The position numbers were made by a program, and so were the translations under genes. Source: Rotaria sp. Silwood1 (taxonomy: Eukaryota; Rotifera; Eurotatoria; Philodinida; Philodinidae). Taken from it: 64,000 bases of DNA. How positions within the stretch are numbered: the first letter of the stretch is position 1; each line of letters starts with the position of its first letter. Shown one piece after another: positions 12,435 to 25,524 of the stretch. The notes beneath the pieces were generated by a model. That model was not told the origin of the DNA and ran no database searches. It saw only the letters and a program-made list of their open reading frames with translations. The stretch is taken from NCBI GenBank assembly GCA_905250075.1, contig CAJNOP010000277.1:172504-236503 (forward strand), in the 5' to 3' direction.

Positions 12435-13825
12435 TTATTCTTTAATTCTTTCTACTTCAGGTAATGTACATTCACGTTTTTTAATACGTAATAATTCATA
12501 ATGAATAAGAACAAATTGTCGAGTAAATTTCATAAGTTCATCAAAATTTTTATCATTTCCTAATCGATCAAGTAATTGATGAATATAAAATTCATCTAGA
12601 ACATACATAAATAATGGATGTATATAATGAAATGTATTTGGTTCTGGATTAGTATAGAATTTTTCTTTTCCAATATCTGTAAGTGTTTTTTCAGGATTAA
12701 ATTTCCAAAATCCAGGAACAAATGTTGAATTTATACCCATAGAATGAGCAAGACAAGTCAGAGCAGCTAGACAAAAAAAAATTAATTTAAAATATAAAAC
12801 TATATATTGAAAAAAAAATATATTATTTTCATACCATCGGCATGTGCTTTATCATCTGTCAATGGCCAATCATTTTCAAAATAAGAATTTAATTTAGGTA
12901 TCATCAAATTCATTGTATGAGAACTTAGAAGAAAACCTGCACCACCCGATGGATAAGAAATAATATCATTTGTTGCATTTCTTTTAACATAACATACATG
13001 TTTATTAGGATATCCACCGATAATTATAGGTTGTTTATAATTAAATGATTCAAGATGTTTTAATAAATGTGGAACATTAACAAATGTATCACATCCAGCT
13101 AGAAAATAAAATTTAGCTGTTTTATTATGATTTTTATATGCTATTTGCATTCCATAATAGATTTTTTTAATATTTGATGAATAAGTTTCGCCAACACCTT
13201 CAATAACAGTCACGGGTAATGATGGATATGGTGTTTGACTAAAAAAATATTTATGAGTTACACGTGATAACCATGTATCTCGAACTGCTGTTGCACGTGT
13301 ATGATAAAAAGATGCACTTGTATATATAATAAAAACAATATCACTTTCAATATAGCGTTTAGCAGGAATCCAATTGTTACGAAGAATAGGCACAACTTCA
13401 CAATATGCTAGAGAATTATAAACAGTATTTTTAAAATAAAAATAAAAAGAAAAATAAATAATAATTTACTTACGACGAAGAATATTTATAAGATGATCAT
13501 CTAATTCTGAACTAACGTTTACTTCTCGAGTTCCATCATTTTTTCTCATACGATCACAAATAAAACTTTTATTTTCAATATCAACTAAAGAATTAATATC
13601 TTGTTTTGTAATATTTAATGCAATTGTATTTGTATTATTTGTTAATACAGATTGAATCCATGTTTTAGGACTTATATTTTCGATAGATAATTGAGAAAAA
13701 TTTGATAAAATTAAATATGTTATACAAAAAAATCCTATAGTAAGAGAAAGTATTTGAGCTGATAAAAGTGATCGATAATAAAAATGAATTTTTGAAATCC
13801 AAGGATGCATTGATGTATCTTGCAA
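12435..13825 (-). CDS. GT31 (Fringe-like) type II glycosyltransferase, three exons
   Basis: Predicted Golgi beta-1,3-glycosyltransferase of the Fringe/C1GALT family. Exons 13825-13474, 13407-12835 and 12766-12435 give 418 codons. Residues 19-41 form a single membrane anchor, followed by a stem with N-linked sites and a catalytic domain. Family marks: HTRATAVRDTWLSR, the YFLAGCDTF segment (residues about 219-226) at the place of the metal-binding DxD loop, and YPSGGAGFLLS. In Fringe and C1GALT1 the loop is DDD or DDN; here the first acidic residue is a cysteine or glycine and only D224 remains, so metal binding or activity may differ. The start at 13825 could instead be the methionine at 13810. 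The closest relative in the window is the plus-strand gene at 20160, in inverted orientation and without introns. Confidence 0.82.
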
Positions 13826-16800
13826 TTACAGGAAAAAAAAAATGTATGCAGTTTGTACAAGTAAAAGGATGAATAAAGATCATAACAAACGAAAAATGAA
13901 ACACATGTCAAAAAGAAAGCGACAAGGTATATGACATTATATTTTAATGGAATATGTTTGTTTTTCAAACAATTTTTTTTCAAGGTTGATGTTTGTTGCT
14001 TTTACAGAAATATAAGACAGTGTAGTATTAATTTTATTCAGTATTTTCTTTTTTTCCATAGATATCGAATGTCTTTGAAATAATCGAACTAAAACTATAA
14101 TAGAATATCTTCATCGAACGATGACAAATAATCTAATTGTTTTATTATTTTTTTTGATGATTTGTCAGTTTGTATTCATTATTCATAAGCTTATTCATAC
14201 ATTTCATATGTAGTAATATCTAGTTCAATTAAATTTTTGTAGATGAGAAAAATCTTTTCACAAGATACTATATTTATGAATTCAATATGATATTTTAGAT
14301 AAAAAAAAACGTCAATCGCACTAAACAAAAAATTCATGTCGAAGTTTTCAATATTGTTTGACTTCTATGTTTAGCAAGTAATATTCAAGATAAAAAGTGA
14401 GTTTTTATCTTGAAATTGACACTAAATTTAGAATAATATTATTTTTTAAAATTCAATATTTGTCTCTAAGCATTTACGAGTTGCAACTAATCAGAGTAAA
14501 TCAGACTGACTTGTAGATCGAAATGATATTCTTGTCAAAAATTCATGTCTTCTACAAATTGTAGTAACTTTTTTAAATTTTATATAAAATTTTGTAGAAT
14601 GATTTATTTTCTATATAAATTCTCATTAATGAAATCTTTAAAAGTTAATCATCAAATTTAATCCTTTTACAGAAAGATAATCAAATAGTAAACTCTCTAA
14701 TCAAACTGAAAATTCAAAGCAATTTTATTCATGTTCGGATATAAGAAATAGTCGAGACCGATTTTATAGAGGTTACGACGAGGCGAGATTAAGTTAAATC
14801 ACTGAAGTTTTCCCATGATAATATTTCATATTGTAAATGTCCATGTGTAAACCATATATCTGGATAAATAATGCAGGTGTATAAGTGAGTCTTGGACATA
14901 GTCTTCACTTCATTCACATCTATTCTACTAATTTTTAATAGATCTATCAGAAAAAAACATACGTTTTTAGAAATATGTTCGATACTTTAGCTTCTTTTTT
15001 GTCTGAAGGATAAAAAAATATAAAGATACTCATTCCAAATAATGTCTAAGACCTGGAAAAAAATTTTCAGTTTCGATTGAACATAGTATGTGGGAGAAAC
15101 AGAAGGCTTTGTGATCCCAATATTTTATAGACGACAGCATCCGAGAACTTTGAGTCTATGATGACTGTTGCTTTACTCGTCAAGATCTACTTGTACTGAC
15201 AGTTTTCAGTATTTTTGATGTGCCGTTCTCTAGAAACCTAGGAAAAGGATGAGAGAGGCAATACCTTCGAAGACAAAATTCATTAAAATGGCCATCATTA
15301 AGCAATAATATAGCAGATTCATTCAAAAAAAAATCAATTATTTGTCGAGATTCTCTCGTTATATTTAAAAATATAGGTAATTGTGTGATAGTTTTTTTAA
15401 TCTCAATTCGTAATTAGAAAAAAAAATTATTTAATTGAAGTAGAATAAGTGGTTGACTACAGATACTTGTAGATTATGCAATAGAACCAAAACACTATTG
15501 AACCAGTTAGTGATCTATACTTTATTTACAAGTAATATCGTATTTTTATATAAATTATTATTTAATTAAAATTGCATACAATGACAATGTAATTTTCAAT
15601 AGAACATATTCTTGTTAAATGACATGTCATTTTATTTTTATTCATCGGCAATTAATTTCCATTGTATACATTTATAAAATAGCTTTTCCTTCGTTTTTTC
15701 CCGACTTGAATTTCATCTTTAAATTCATTCTATGCTTAACAGATACTAGCAGTTAAAATTTCCGTTTTGTAAAAGAGATCTTATTGAAATTCGTATATAC
15801 AAATTTGGTAAAACGAAAAGATGGCTGATGCAAAAACATCAAAGAAAAATTAAAAAAATAAATTAATTTCATATGAGAATAGTGTATTTATGCTTAACGG
15901 TTATACATGGATAGTCCTGTAAAAAGATTAAAGAGTAGTACTACTGAATGGCACTATTGAGGCTACATAAATGATACTTGCAATATTTTTCTTTTAAATT
16001 TTTTTTTTTTTCTGTCAGCCTTATTTATTCTTTCTATACTCATGCCTTTCACTCGTTCATAGAAAAAAATGATGAAGTGCTATTGAAGCATTTGAATGTA
16101 TGCCTATGACGAGTAAGATATTTTTTTCTTTCTTATGATTCTTATGAAATGTTTACCAATGAGATTGGAAATCGAACATAATAATAAGAAAAAAAGCTCA
16201 AGTAGATTACAAAGGAAATATTCCTGCCTTTTAAATTGATGAATACAGTGGTTTGATATTAAACTTTTTTTTTTTATTGAAATGACTTAATTTTATAATA
16301 TGAAAGAAAAAAATGCGTCAGGTAGCAGCAGTCAAAAGAAAAAAATATGAAAGAAAGACTAAAGCAAGTTTACTTATTAAATATGCGTTTCATATCAAAG
16401 TCAAAAGAAATTTCTATTAACTTTACTTAATCGATTTCTGATTGAATAAGGTATGATACGACATTCTATGTATAGAACAGTAAAACAAGACCATTTCATG
16501 ATATATATACAGTCACTTAAAGACAGTACTACAGTTCTATGATACTTATTTTATATAGAAACAGGTAAACTAAATTTATTTGTAGATATACACTTTCAAT
16601 AAAGAAAATGCTAGTCAAGACACTTTGGGAAGTTTCTTTTTTTTCTTTCATTCCATCATCAAGACAATCAAAAAAAAATCGATGCATACATTATATTCAT
16701 AATTACAATAGTAGGAAGAAAAAAAAAAACATGTTTGGTTTTAATTCTTTTTCTTTTTCTTTTTGTTTTTCATAAATTTCTATTCTGGCTTTGCATTCAA

Positions 16801-19800
16801 TTTCATATTTTGAATGAAAATTTGACCTTAGATTTTGTTTTCATTATTAAATAAAATATTGATGTTTATCTTGATACTTCTTTTTTTTTTTATCGTTTGC
16901 CGTACAAAATAGACAAATAACTCATTGTTGGCAAACTTTTTTTTTAATCCACTTCAGTTATGAAAAATCATTCATCTAGTTGAAATTATATACTTTAGGT
17001 TATTTGCTGTCATGAGGAGAAGATAATAATCAATATAGTACTAATTCTTGCCAACTGAAATACATCTCAAGAAAACCTTCTTGAACACTATGTTCTCATA
17101 AAGAGTTAATATATAGCTTTACAATGTATTACTAAAAGAGATCACTGAGGAATAGAAGATTTTAATTAAATTATTTATTTCAAATAAGTGTCAACTTGAC
17201 ATATAGTTTCATTATTGCATGACAATATGATAATTGAGTGAGTTCTTTACAATAATCATAAAATACTTCACGAATTTCTCATTTGAAATAAAGTGTAGAT
17301 GATTATAATATTGAAAATTTGTAAATAAGTGTTCAATCGAGCATTTAAATTCAAGAGATTTTTGTTTTTTATTGAGTAGTTTTATTTTTCACTAAGTCAA
17401 ATAAGTTTCTTTTTTTTGTTGACTAGTATTTTCTTATTATGGCGACACGAAATCATAAATTATGCATCAAGAATAATCATTATATACGTATTTTATATTC
17501 TATTCTTTTTTTTTTTTTTACAATTGTAAGAACTTTTTTGTTATAAGACTCTTCATTTGTTTTTCAGCACAATTCTGTTCTATTTTTGTCATAATATTAA
17601 ATTCGGCAATAATACAATAACAACTAATAACATTTTATATATTAGTACAAATGGAACCTGACATCTCTTCAGATATTATTTTATTAATTTGAGAGTTGTA
17701 CTTGTTTTTTGTACATTTTTAATTAGTAAACTGTTTTCTTTGTTGAAGATTTTTCTCAAGAAGAAATGACATTATGAAATCAAATTTTGAATATTTTTAG
17801 TGCAAACAACAATAAATGAACCAACGAAACTAAAAACTACGTAAAATATTGTTTACAAATCATCTTTCTGAATTTGTTTGTATGCACAAAATTTGCATCA
17901 ACTTTTTAAGAACAAAAAAAGTCGACATTATATATTTTGTTACTAGTAAGTCGTATGCAAATTACAAACTGCCAAGGTAATCAACCATAACTATTTTTAA
18001 ATGCAATATGTTTAAAAGTAAAAACGTACTGCTTAGTGCGTCAGCAAAGAAGAGAAAAAAAAAAGAAACTTTTTTTTCTTATCGACGCAATGCAGGTTGA
18101 TGTTTTTTTTTCTTTATATGTCTTGTAATAGTGTCAGCCAAATATATTAATAACAATGTGAAGTTTTTTCTTCTTTTAAATATGCATTGGCATAGTTTAA
18201 AAAGAGAAAAAAAAACCTGTTGTGTTGTTTGAGCGAAAGCCAATATGATAGAAAAAAAAAATTACATATGCGTTAGATTAAGTAATTATTTCATGTAATA
18301 TCGAAAACAATTGCAGAAGGTTAAGAAAGAGAATTGTATTCTAACGAATTCTATGAGACTTTTTTTTTTTCATCAAAAAAATTTAAACAAAAACAAATTC
18401 ATAAATTATCTTTGTTTTAATAGAATAACAGATAATCTTGTTTGAATAAAAATATGTTTTTTAATATGTCGTAGAAAATTTTATTTGCGTTCATCAAAAT
18501 TCTGATTGTTTCAAAATGCCTATTGAGACTATGCGAGACGCATGTAATTCATTTTTTGGTCATTGTTGCGCTTTTTTCATTCTTTACTGATTAAAAACGC
18601 ATTGTAACCATGTGGTTTACATTCAATAGACGTTAAAAACAAGAAAAACTACTGTAAGTGTATAATGTACTTTAAGATAAAAAAAAAAGTTTAACTATAG
18701 ATACGAATTTTTTTTTTTCGTCGATGAAATATTTAAATGATTTTTTGAATGTTCAGACGAACTATAATTTAAGAATACCTAAAATTAGGAATGCAAGGAT
18801 AATTAATTACGGTGATCATAGATTGAAATTCAATTTTTTTCGATTGGAAGAGTTCTATTTCAAGAACATGCCTAAATTTCAGAAAAATACATTAGAAGTT
18901 TTTTGGAATTCGGGATTTCGAATCTATAGATAGCTTATCGAAATTCTCATTTTGAATTTTGTCGTTTACAGAAGGCTTACTTCTCACGATTTAGTCATGT
19001 TTTATAATATATAACTATTTTCTTGAAATAGACCTGTTCTAAGCGTAATAATCGAGATCAGTCTGAGACTACGGTAGTTTAATCATGCGTTCGCTCTTCT
19101 TTTCCTTAGCCTATGCGTATCTATATATGGACCGTTGTAGAACTGCATGTAAGATCGATGCATTGCTCTACCACACTCATCAATACATGGTTGGTTGACA
19201 CGCCAATTTAAAGTGTCACCGCTGTCCATCGTCACCGTTGCATATATATCCGTGATATGAAGATGTTTTCTTGATGACTGATATCTTTAAACTATCAATT
19301 ATTCCATCCATTCTACATACACATATATATCAATATAAATAGTGGAGTTGACCGATTGTTTCACACATACGAAACTACTGCATGGATACTTACTCATAAA
19401 ATGAATTTTCTGTTTTGATTATGTTCAGTGAGCTGTGTGAGTATAGATGTGGATGAGTGTAGTTTTGTATTTGTATTTTTTCTTCAGCTAAAAGTCGATA
19501 TCTACATCAACAACTACACTAATACAAAGATCCGTATCCAAACTACTTAAAACTATATCTCACAAACATATTACTTGCACTCACACCGCCATTCTTTTAT
19601 TCATACTGATGAGTTTAATTAATCTAATAATATAAGAACCAAACAGCTAATGAAAGTTTGAGAGAACGATTAACTTAACATAAACAGAATAGAAAAAAGA
19701 GTTGCTCTGGCGCATAAGTGTCAAGTACGAAAGAGTCGGCGCATAAATATCATGAACGGAAGTGTTGTGTCGCCTAATGATGGAGAGCGAAAGATGAGAA

Positions 19801-20159
19801 AAGGAATCAAATTTATTGACCATAAAAAACAAGAAAAGTCAAAAATAAAGAAGGATTAATGACACATGTTAGAAGAATTACAATGTTGTTGTTGAAGAAA
19901 AAGTCAGACAAATGACGATGTCATATTTCATTAGCCTATAATACTTTTATTCATAGTTATTAAAAATTGACACGATATATTCATGAGATTCTTTTAGACA
20001 AACGTGTTTTCTTGACTTTAACTCAAGCTGATACAGTCTTTATGTGTGATACTTTAGAATGAAGATCTGACTAGAGCTCCCATGACTTGATATTTAATAA
20101 CTATCTACAAGTTTAACCAATTTATTTTTTCAGATTATTTCCTTATATCTATTTATAGA
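13826..20159. other. 6.3-kb intergenic region, no gene seen
   Basis: Very AT-rich, with many T or A homopolymers of 8-12 nt (for example near 16010, 16270, 17510 and 18360). No family-like open frame on either strand. The only structure seen is a short imperfect tandem repeat at 19700-19797. It may hold long UTRs or noncoding RNA, which sequence alone cannot show. Confidence 0.45.
19700..19797. repeat. Three imperfect copies of a ~31-bp unit
   Basis: Units starting GGCGCATAAGTGTC, GGCGCATAAATATC and GTCGCCTAATGATG follow each other at about 31-bp spacing. They stand out by GC content from the surrounding DNA. Confidence 0.5.
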
Positions 20160-21387
20160 ATGACTGTGACAACAGACGTTAAGCCAATATCAAGAAAAAA
20201 TTGTTTATTAACAATATCTTTAATTATTTTTATATTTGCTTCATTTCTAATCGGATTTCTTATGAATGTATCGCGTGATACTCCTACTCAACTGATTCTA
20301 AAGTCGACTCAAGTCACGTTAGTTGAGAGACTACTTAATAATTCTCAAACAAATACTACTCCTATTGTTCATCCTTCACCAAGTCGTACACCATTTGAAA
20401 ATTTTATTTGTGATAATACAAGTATTGATCGATTTCCAACGTCATCGACAACACCATCCAATGATTCATTTGATATATATCGAAAAAATTCTCTAGAAAA
20501 ATATTGTAATATTGTACCTATTCCACGACGTAATTATACAAAACCACAGACATATACACAAGAAGAAGTTGCATTTGTTATTTTTACATCTTCGAAATTT
20601 TTTCATACACGAGCAACAGCAACACGTGATACATGGCTTTCACGTATAACAAATTATTATTTTCTTGGTGCAACTCCTTATCCCTATTTACCTGTAACTG
20701 TTATTTCTGGTGCTGGTGAAGATAAATTATCAAATATAAAAAAAATTTTTTATGGTCTTCAAATAATTTATCAACAACAAATGAATCTTCCTATAAATCA
20801 ACGACAAAAATGGTTTTATATAGCTGGTTGTGATACATTTATTCTTCCTCATCATTTACTTAAACGTCTTGATGGTTTAGATTATACAAAAGCTATTCGT
20901 GTTGGTGGTCATTGGGGACATGCTAATTGTCCAGGACCAAATGGAACAAGTTATACAGCTGAATTTCCATCAGGTGGTGCTGGATTTTTTTTTAGTATGA
21001 AATTACTTGAAATAATGCAACCACATTTAATAAATTATGTTGAAAATGTTTGGCCACATGGGAATTTTGCATCTGATTGTGCACTTGCATGTCTTGCTCA
21101 TCAATTAGGTGTTAGTTTAACAAAACAAGTTGGTTTTTGGGCACATGCACCAGCATTTACATTAGCTGAAAATGGACATGAAAGATTTCATAAAGAACCT
21201 GAACCAAATGATTTTCATTATGTTCAACCTGATGAAATGTATGCACTTGATGAATTTTATGTTAATCAACATATGGATAGATTAATCAATGATGAAAATT
21301 GGAACGAATTAATTCCATTTACTCGACGTTTTGTTTCTAGTCATTATGAATTATTAAGAAAAAAACGACAAGAATGTACTTTGCCAA
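20160..21387 (+). CDS. GT31 (Fringe-like) glycosyltransferase, intronless, 3' end lost in assembly gap
   Basis: Paralogue of the gene at 12435-13825. One uninterrupted frame: cytoplasmic tail, membrane anchor at residues 16-37, stem, then the catalytic domain with HTRATATRDTWLSR, IAGCDTF (D225 at the DxD position) and FPSGGAGFFFS, followed by SDCALACLAHQLG. Both intron positions of the minus-strand paralogue are bridged without interruption (at LEKYCNIV and at SDCALACLAH). The frame runs into ten Ns at 21388 exactly where the paralogue has only about seven residues left (ECTLPEVERIKE), so only a handful of codons and the stop are missing. The sequence after the gap (to 21434) does not match the paralogue and is not counted. 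As in the paralogue, the GCDTF loop lacks the first acidic residue of a classical DxD. Confidence 0.85.
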
Positions 21388-21397
21388 NNNNNNNNNN
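21388..21397. other. Assembly gap (10 N)
   Basis: Ten undetermined bases interrupt the glycosyltransferase just before its expected stop. Contiguity of the left and right parts of the window depends on this scaffold join. Confidence 0.99.
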
Positions 21398-22540
21398 GAG
21401 TAGCAGTCCATATCAAATAATATTAGTACTGTAATATGGCAAGAAATATTGTTTGTCCATAATTGATCAATATCTTTAGATTGCTCTATCGAATAGAAGG
21501 AAAGTTGTATTTGACATAATTAATTAGGTTTGTTGTTTGGAAATAATTTCGTCAATAATGAACGAGATGTGAATTATACTTTCGTTAAAATTTCTTCTAT
21601 GACTTATCAAAAACAGTTTTTACTGCGGAATTATTCGTCGCTATACATTAGCGAGTTTTTTAAAAAGCCCAATAGGTAGAAAGATATGACAAAACTACAA
21701 AAAATTGCACTGGATTCAAGTGTCTATAAAGGTGTAGCTCGATCAGATATTCAACTATTCTGCTTCTGCGACTCTCTCAGTGAAATAATATGTAGTTATT
21801 TGAATTCCGAAATTCCAGTTATTATATACTCAAAAATTGAATTAAACTTGCATGCCCGACTTAAGCGGCTAAAGATTGACGAACATAATATATAAATCAA
21901 AAAACATATTGCTTCATATAAATATGTAAAAACATACCACAGAAACATCTGGGTACTTTTTCTACGAATTAAAAAGAACATTTTAATGATACGTATTTCT
22001 AACAAGATCTCATAAACAAGGAGTGTATGATAGTCTTTTTATTAAGTAAATAGAATATACATTTCCAATTACTTAATGCTGTGATGGATGTAACATTGAC
22101 TTCGTCTGCGTCGACGTCAAAAATAATGTTCCGAAAGTGTTTTTTGAGTAAGCAAATGAACATCTTATTTTGTCAGATTTTAAATGTCGAGAAAAAACAG
22201 GTATTATTCTATGACAGAAACCACATAACCTTCAAAATCTTATCTTTTCATTTCGCTCGAACATAACTCAAAAAATTAAATAGCATAATTTATTTATACT
22301 TCACACATTCTATGTGGACCATATTCAATTTCTAGATAAAGAGACATCGATAAGAAATCTAAACTTGAATAATCCTTCATCTTTTCTTCGTCGAAAAAGA
22401 AAACGGACCACTGTACAACTTTCTGTAATCATCTAAATCTCCATACAAAATATTGACGCACTCGACAATGCTGTACAGACAAATGAAATTTCATTTAATC
22501 ATACTCTTCACTTTTATACCTGCTTATCGACAACTTGTTA
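21398..22540. other. Intergenic, no gene seen
   Basis: AT-rich, only short open frames (for example 21686-21895) without recognisable motifs. Confidence 0.45.
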
Positions 22541-22589
22541 TCTTTCACTCTATTAATTATACACCGTTTTATCATCATTATCGAGACCG

Positions 22590-22800
22590 AAAAAGCACGA
22601 TCGTAAACGGTCGTATACGTCAAAGTACTTCTGGAAACTGTCACCGTGCATGACAATCGTATATGGTCGTAACTTAGTCGTAAGTTCCCAGGCCGAGAAA
22701 TCGGATAGTAAGATCGGTCATGAATTCTTGTATAATCCTATCCGACCTTACGGAAATATCGTATATGATCATACAAAATCATACGAAAAGTCGTTGTCTC
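22590..22800. repeat. CGTATA/TCGTA-rich stretch
   Basis: Dense recurrence of short TCGTAT/GTCGTA motifs (ACGGTCGTATACG, CAATCGTATATGGTCGTAA, ATCGTATATGATCATAC). GC content is higher than the surroundings. A similar motif cluster occurs at 27755-27925, so both may be remnants of one repeat family. Confidence 0.4.
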
Positions 22801-22894
22801 AGAAATCTGATATCAAGTTTTACACCAAGTTTCTTATATGCTCCAGCAATAAAATTTTGTATGATTATAAAAAAATCGTAGAGTAAGATTATAA

Positions 22895-23696
22895 CCCTAG
22901 AGATAGTACTGAGTTCAGAGTACCCATGTACCGAGAAAGCCTCAGCAGGGTATCCAATATGGGTACTTCGAAAATTCTCAGTAATTATACTGATGTAGAG
23001 ACTGCATGGGGTACCCATAAAGTATGCTCAATGAACAAATACTTATATGGGTATCCGCATCTGTAATTTTACTGAGGAAAGCTCTACAGGGTACCCTACA
23101 TTTGTTGCGTTCTGTGTAGCGACTGTTCATTGACCGTTTTCTTCTTTCATGCATGGCTCCGTATAAACAACTGAGGAAAACATAACAAATTAATTTATTT
23201 TTATACTAATTTTTTCTAGATTATTTCTTGACTATTTCTTAGTCGAGAACATGCCAATCTTGATCGTAGATGAAGAGTGGACTATTCTGAAGTGGTCTGA
23301 TGGATACTCAACCAACTTAAGTCCGGTCAGATCCCGGCATTTGACCTGCTGAGTTTTCGAAATTGAAACAATTAAATATAATAAAATCGAAAAAAAATAT
23401 AATTAATTGCTTTCAGAGAAACAAAAATGAAACAAGTTAAAGGTCAGGTTCGATCCTGAACATACTGAAATTTTGGCAACAGGGTACCTAGAAATACTGT
23501 ACAATAGTGCTTGATTGAGTATCTGAACAGTATCTTCATATACCCAATTACTATACATTTTGTAGCAGGGTACCTGCCAAAGTACCACTTAGGTACTTGA
23601 AAGTACCTACAAGTACTTTGGTACCCAAAAGTTCCCGTGACATACTGGTAACAGGGTACTTTTTCAGGTACCCTTAACTCAGTCCATTCTCTAGGG
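22895..23696. mobile_element. 802-bp TIR element rich in GGTACC motifs
   Basis: Left end CCCTAGAGATAGTACTGAGT, right end the complement of CCCTAGAGAATGGACTGAGT, continuing into AGGGTACC-type sequence on both sides. Inside, the motif GGGTACC or GGGTATCC recurs about ten times, in both orientations, in the outer 250 bp of each end. The central part (about 23110-23470) is AT-rich and noncoding. Non-autonomous DNA element; family unknown, target duplication not clear. Confidence 0.7.
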
Positions 23697-23889
23697 AAGT
23701 GATTTCTTTAACAATATGCTTTATTTGCTACACTCTCCCTTCATCTAGCTATTATAAATTACGTTAACTTCACATAAGCAACAACACTCTAATTAATAAA
23801 CGTAATGCAGACGTATCCACAAAGGAAATAATCATTAAACAATAAAACCAATAACCAAATAGTTATAAAAAGTCTGGCATAGAAAAATA

Positions 23890-24051
23890 AGAAGATGAAA
23901 AGGGGATATTCTATACTGAGTGTATAGAGAAAAAGAGATGAAAATTTATATTTTCTATATTATTATAATAGACAAATAAGAAACGAAACTAAGTGTAATC
24001 TATATTATCAATCTAGAAAAAAGAAATTAAAAATGGAATTCTCTATATCAC
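23890..24051. repeat. 44-bp palindromic satellite, segment 1
   Basis: Units spaced 43-45 bp, each containing an inverted repeat TTTTCTATA...TATAGAAAA and an A-rich tail (AATAAGAAATTAAAA). The array is interrupted by the TIR element starting at 24052 and resumes at 25400. Confidence 0.75.
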
Positions 24052-25399
24052 TATAGTCCGAACGGTCAAAAGTCCGAGTAAAATTTTGATTTCTTTTTAA
24101 TATTCATTTTGGTTTCATGATAATGTCTTTTGTTGCTTTTCATGTACTATAGACTGATATGGATTGGTCATATATCTACCATTATAATCCTCTACTAGTC
24201 GTATATCGATAGTGTATATCTTAGATTTTTATCTCTTTCTATTTGTGCACATTCCCTGAATAATTTAACGTGTATCGATTTTTCATAGGCTATTACAAGT
24301 TTGATTTTCATTTGTACAATAAAACTTGTTTAACAGATTTCAAATATTGTACGTATCAAGAGGGAAGGAACGAAAATAGCGTACTTCAGCGTACTTCCTG
24401 TACTTCCAGACTATATGATAACTGTACATCAGATCTTTTTAGCTATTTCAAGTTTACTATCGACCTGCGTTACGGTATATTAGCCGGAGTCCAGCTTACT
24501 TAAATCAACCTCCCCCTAAAGTCCAAATACTTCACGGTACTTCCAATCCGGAAATACCGTGAAGTATTTGGACTTTTTGGCAGATAGACTTACGTAGACT
24601 GGATTCCGACTAACATACCGTAACACAGGTCGATAGTAGACTTGAAATAGCTAAAGAGATCTGATGCACAGTTATCATATAGTCTGGAAGTACAGGAAGT
24701 ACGCTGAAGTACGGCATTTTCGCTCCTTCCCCCTTGGTACGTATACATAAGACTCTATGCTAACATATTCCGGGATAACTTTTAATATTATGCTTACTTT
24801 CTTGTAGTATGACCTACATAATTCATATGTTGACACTAGTAGTGGTCCTGATGAAGAGAGGTCAAATGCTGACAGACTTACTTTACAAAAGAAAATGCTG
24901 AAGTCTAAGTATAGAACAGCAGCATCGTGTGTACATTGGTACAATAGATCAATTAATAGGCAAATCTTCTACTGTAATAATAGATAGTTCTGATATTATC
25001 AATGATCAGGTGAATGAACTTGATGTTTTTATGGGTGAAATGGAGGATGATTATGAAGTGCAAGAGAAAATGGAAGATGAACGTAGATCCTAATACAGCA
25101 TGGTTTACCTTACTCTACAGACACATAATCAGCTTTCATTAATCACTTTAATATCGATTGTATCATATGTTGTATGTAGCATGAATTTCATTTCGGCAAC
25201 AAATATGCTACCTTTCCTTTTTCTGCTTCGTTCTTTTAATGCGTTTGTTCTATATTGTATTGGTACATGTTATTAGATACTCCAAGTCATGTTGTGTGTT
25301 CCTATGTAATAGCACTTTATAACTCCTTCTTATAGTATTTTACAATAAAACTTAATATGAACACACCCTCAACTCGGACTTTTGACCATTTGGACTATA
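24052..25399. mobile_element. TIR element inserted in the 44-bp satellite
   Basis: Ends are TATAGTCCGAACGGTCAAAA and the complement of TATAGTCCAAATGGTCAAAA, continuing as GTCCGAG. The insertion splits one satellite unit at its central TA, giving a probable TA target duplication as in Tc1/mariner-like elements. It contains the palindrome at 24349-24745 and, at about 24800-25093 (+), protein-like remnants broken by a frameshift that end in GEMEDDYEVQEKMEDERRS and a stop; I do not recognise that family. Confidence 0.8.
24349..24745. repeat. Near-perfect palindrome with ~200-bp arms
   Basis: Left arm 24349-24545 and right arm 24551-24745 are reverse complements with about 90% identity and almost no loop (centre AATCC at about 24548). 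Shared blocks include CGTACTTCAGCGTACTTCCT and ACTATATGATAACTG. It would fold into a long hairpin as single-stranded DNA or RNA. Confidence 0.85.
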
Positions 25400-25524
25400 A
25401 TAAAGAAAAATAAAAAATTAAGATTAAGACTTTCCATAATATTAATATACAAAAATACGAAAAAAGATTAGGTTTTTCTATATTACGAATATAGAAAAAT
25501 ATAAAATTAAAATTGTCATTTTCA
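25400..25524. repeat. 44-bp palindromic satellite, segment 2
   Basis: Continuation of the array between the two inserted elements. Units such as TTTTTCTATATTACG with AATATAGAAAAATA have the same 44-bp spacing as segments 1 and 3. Confidence 0.7.
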
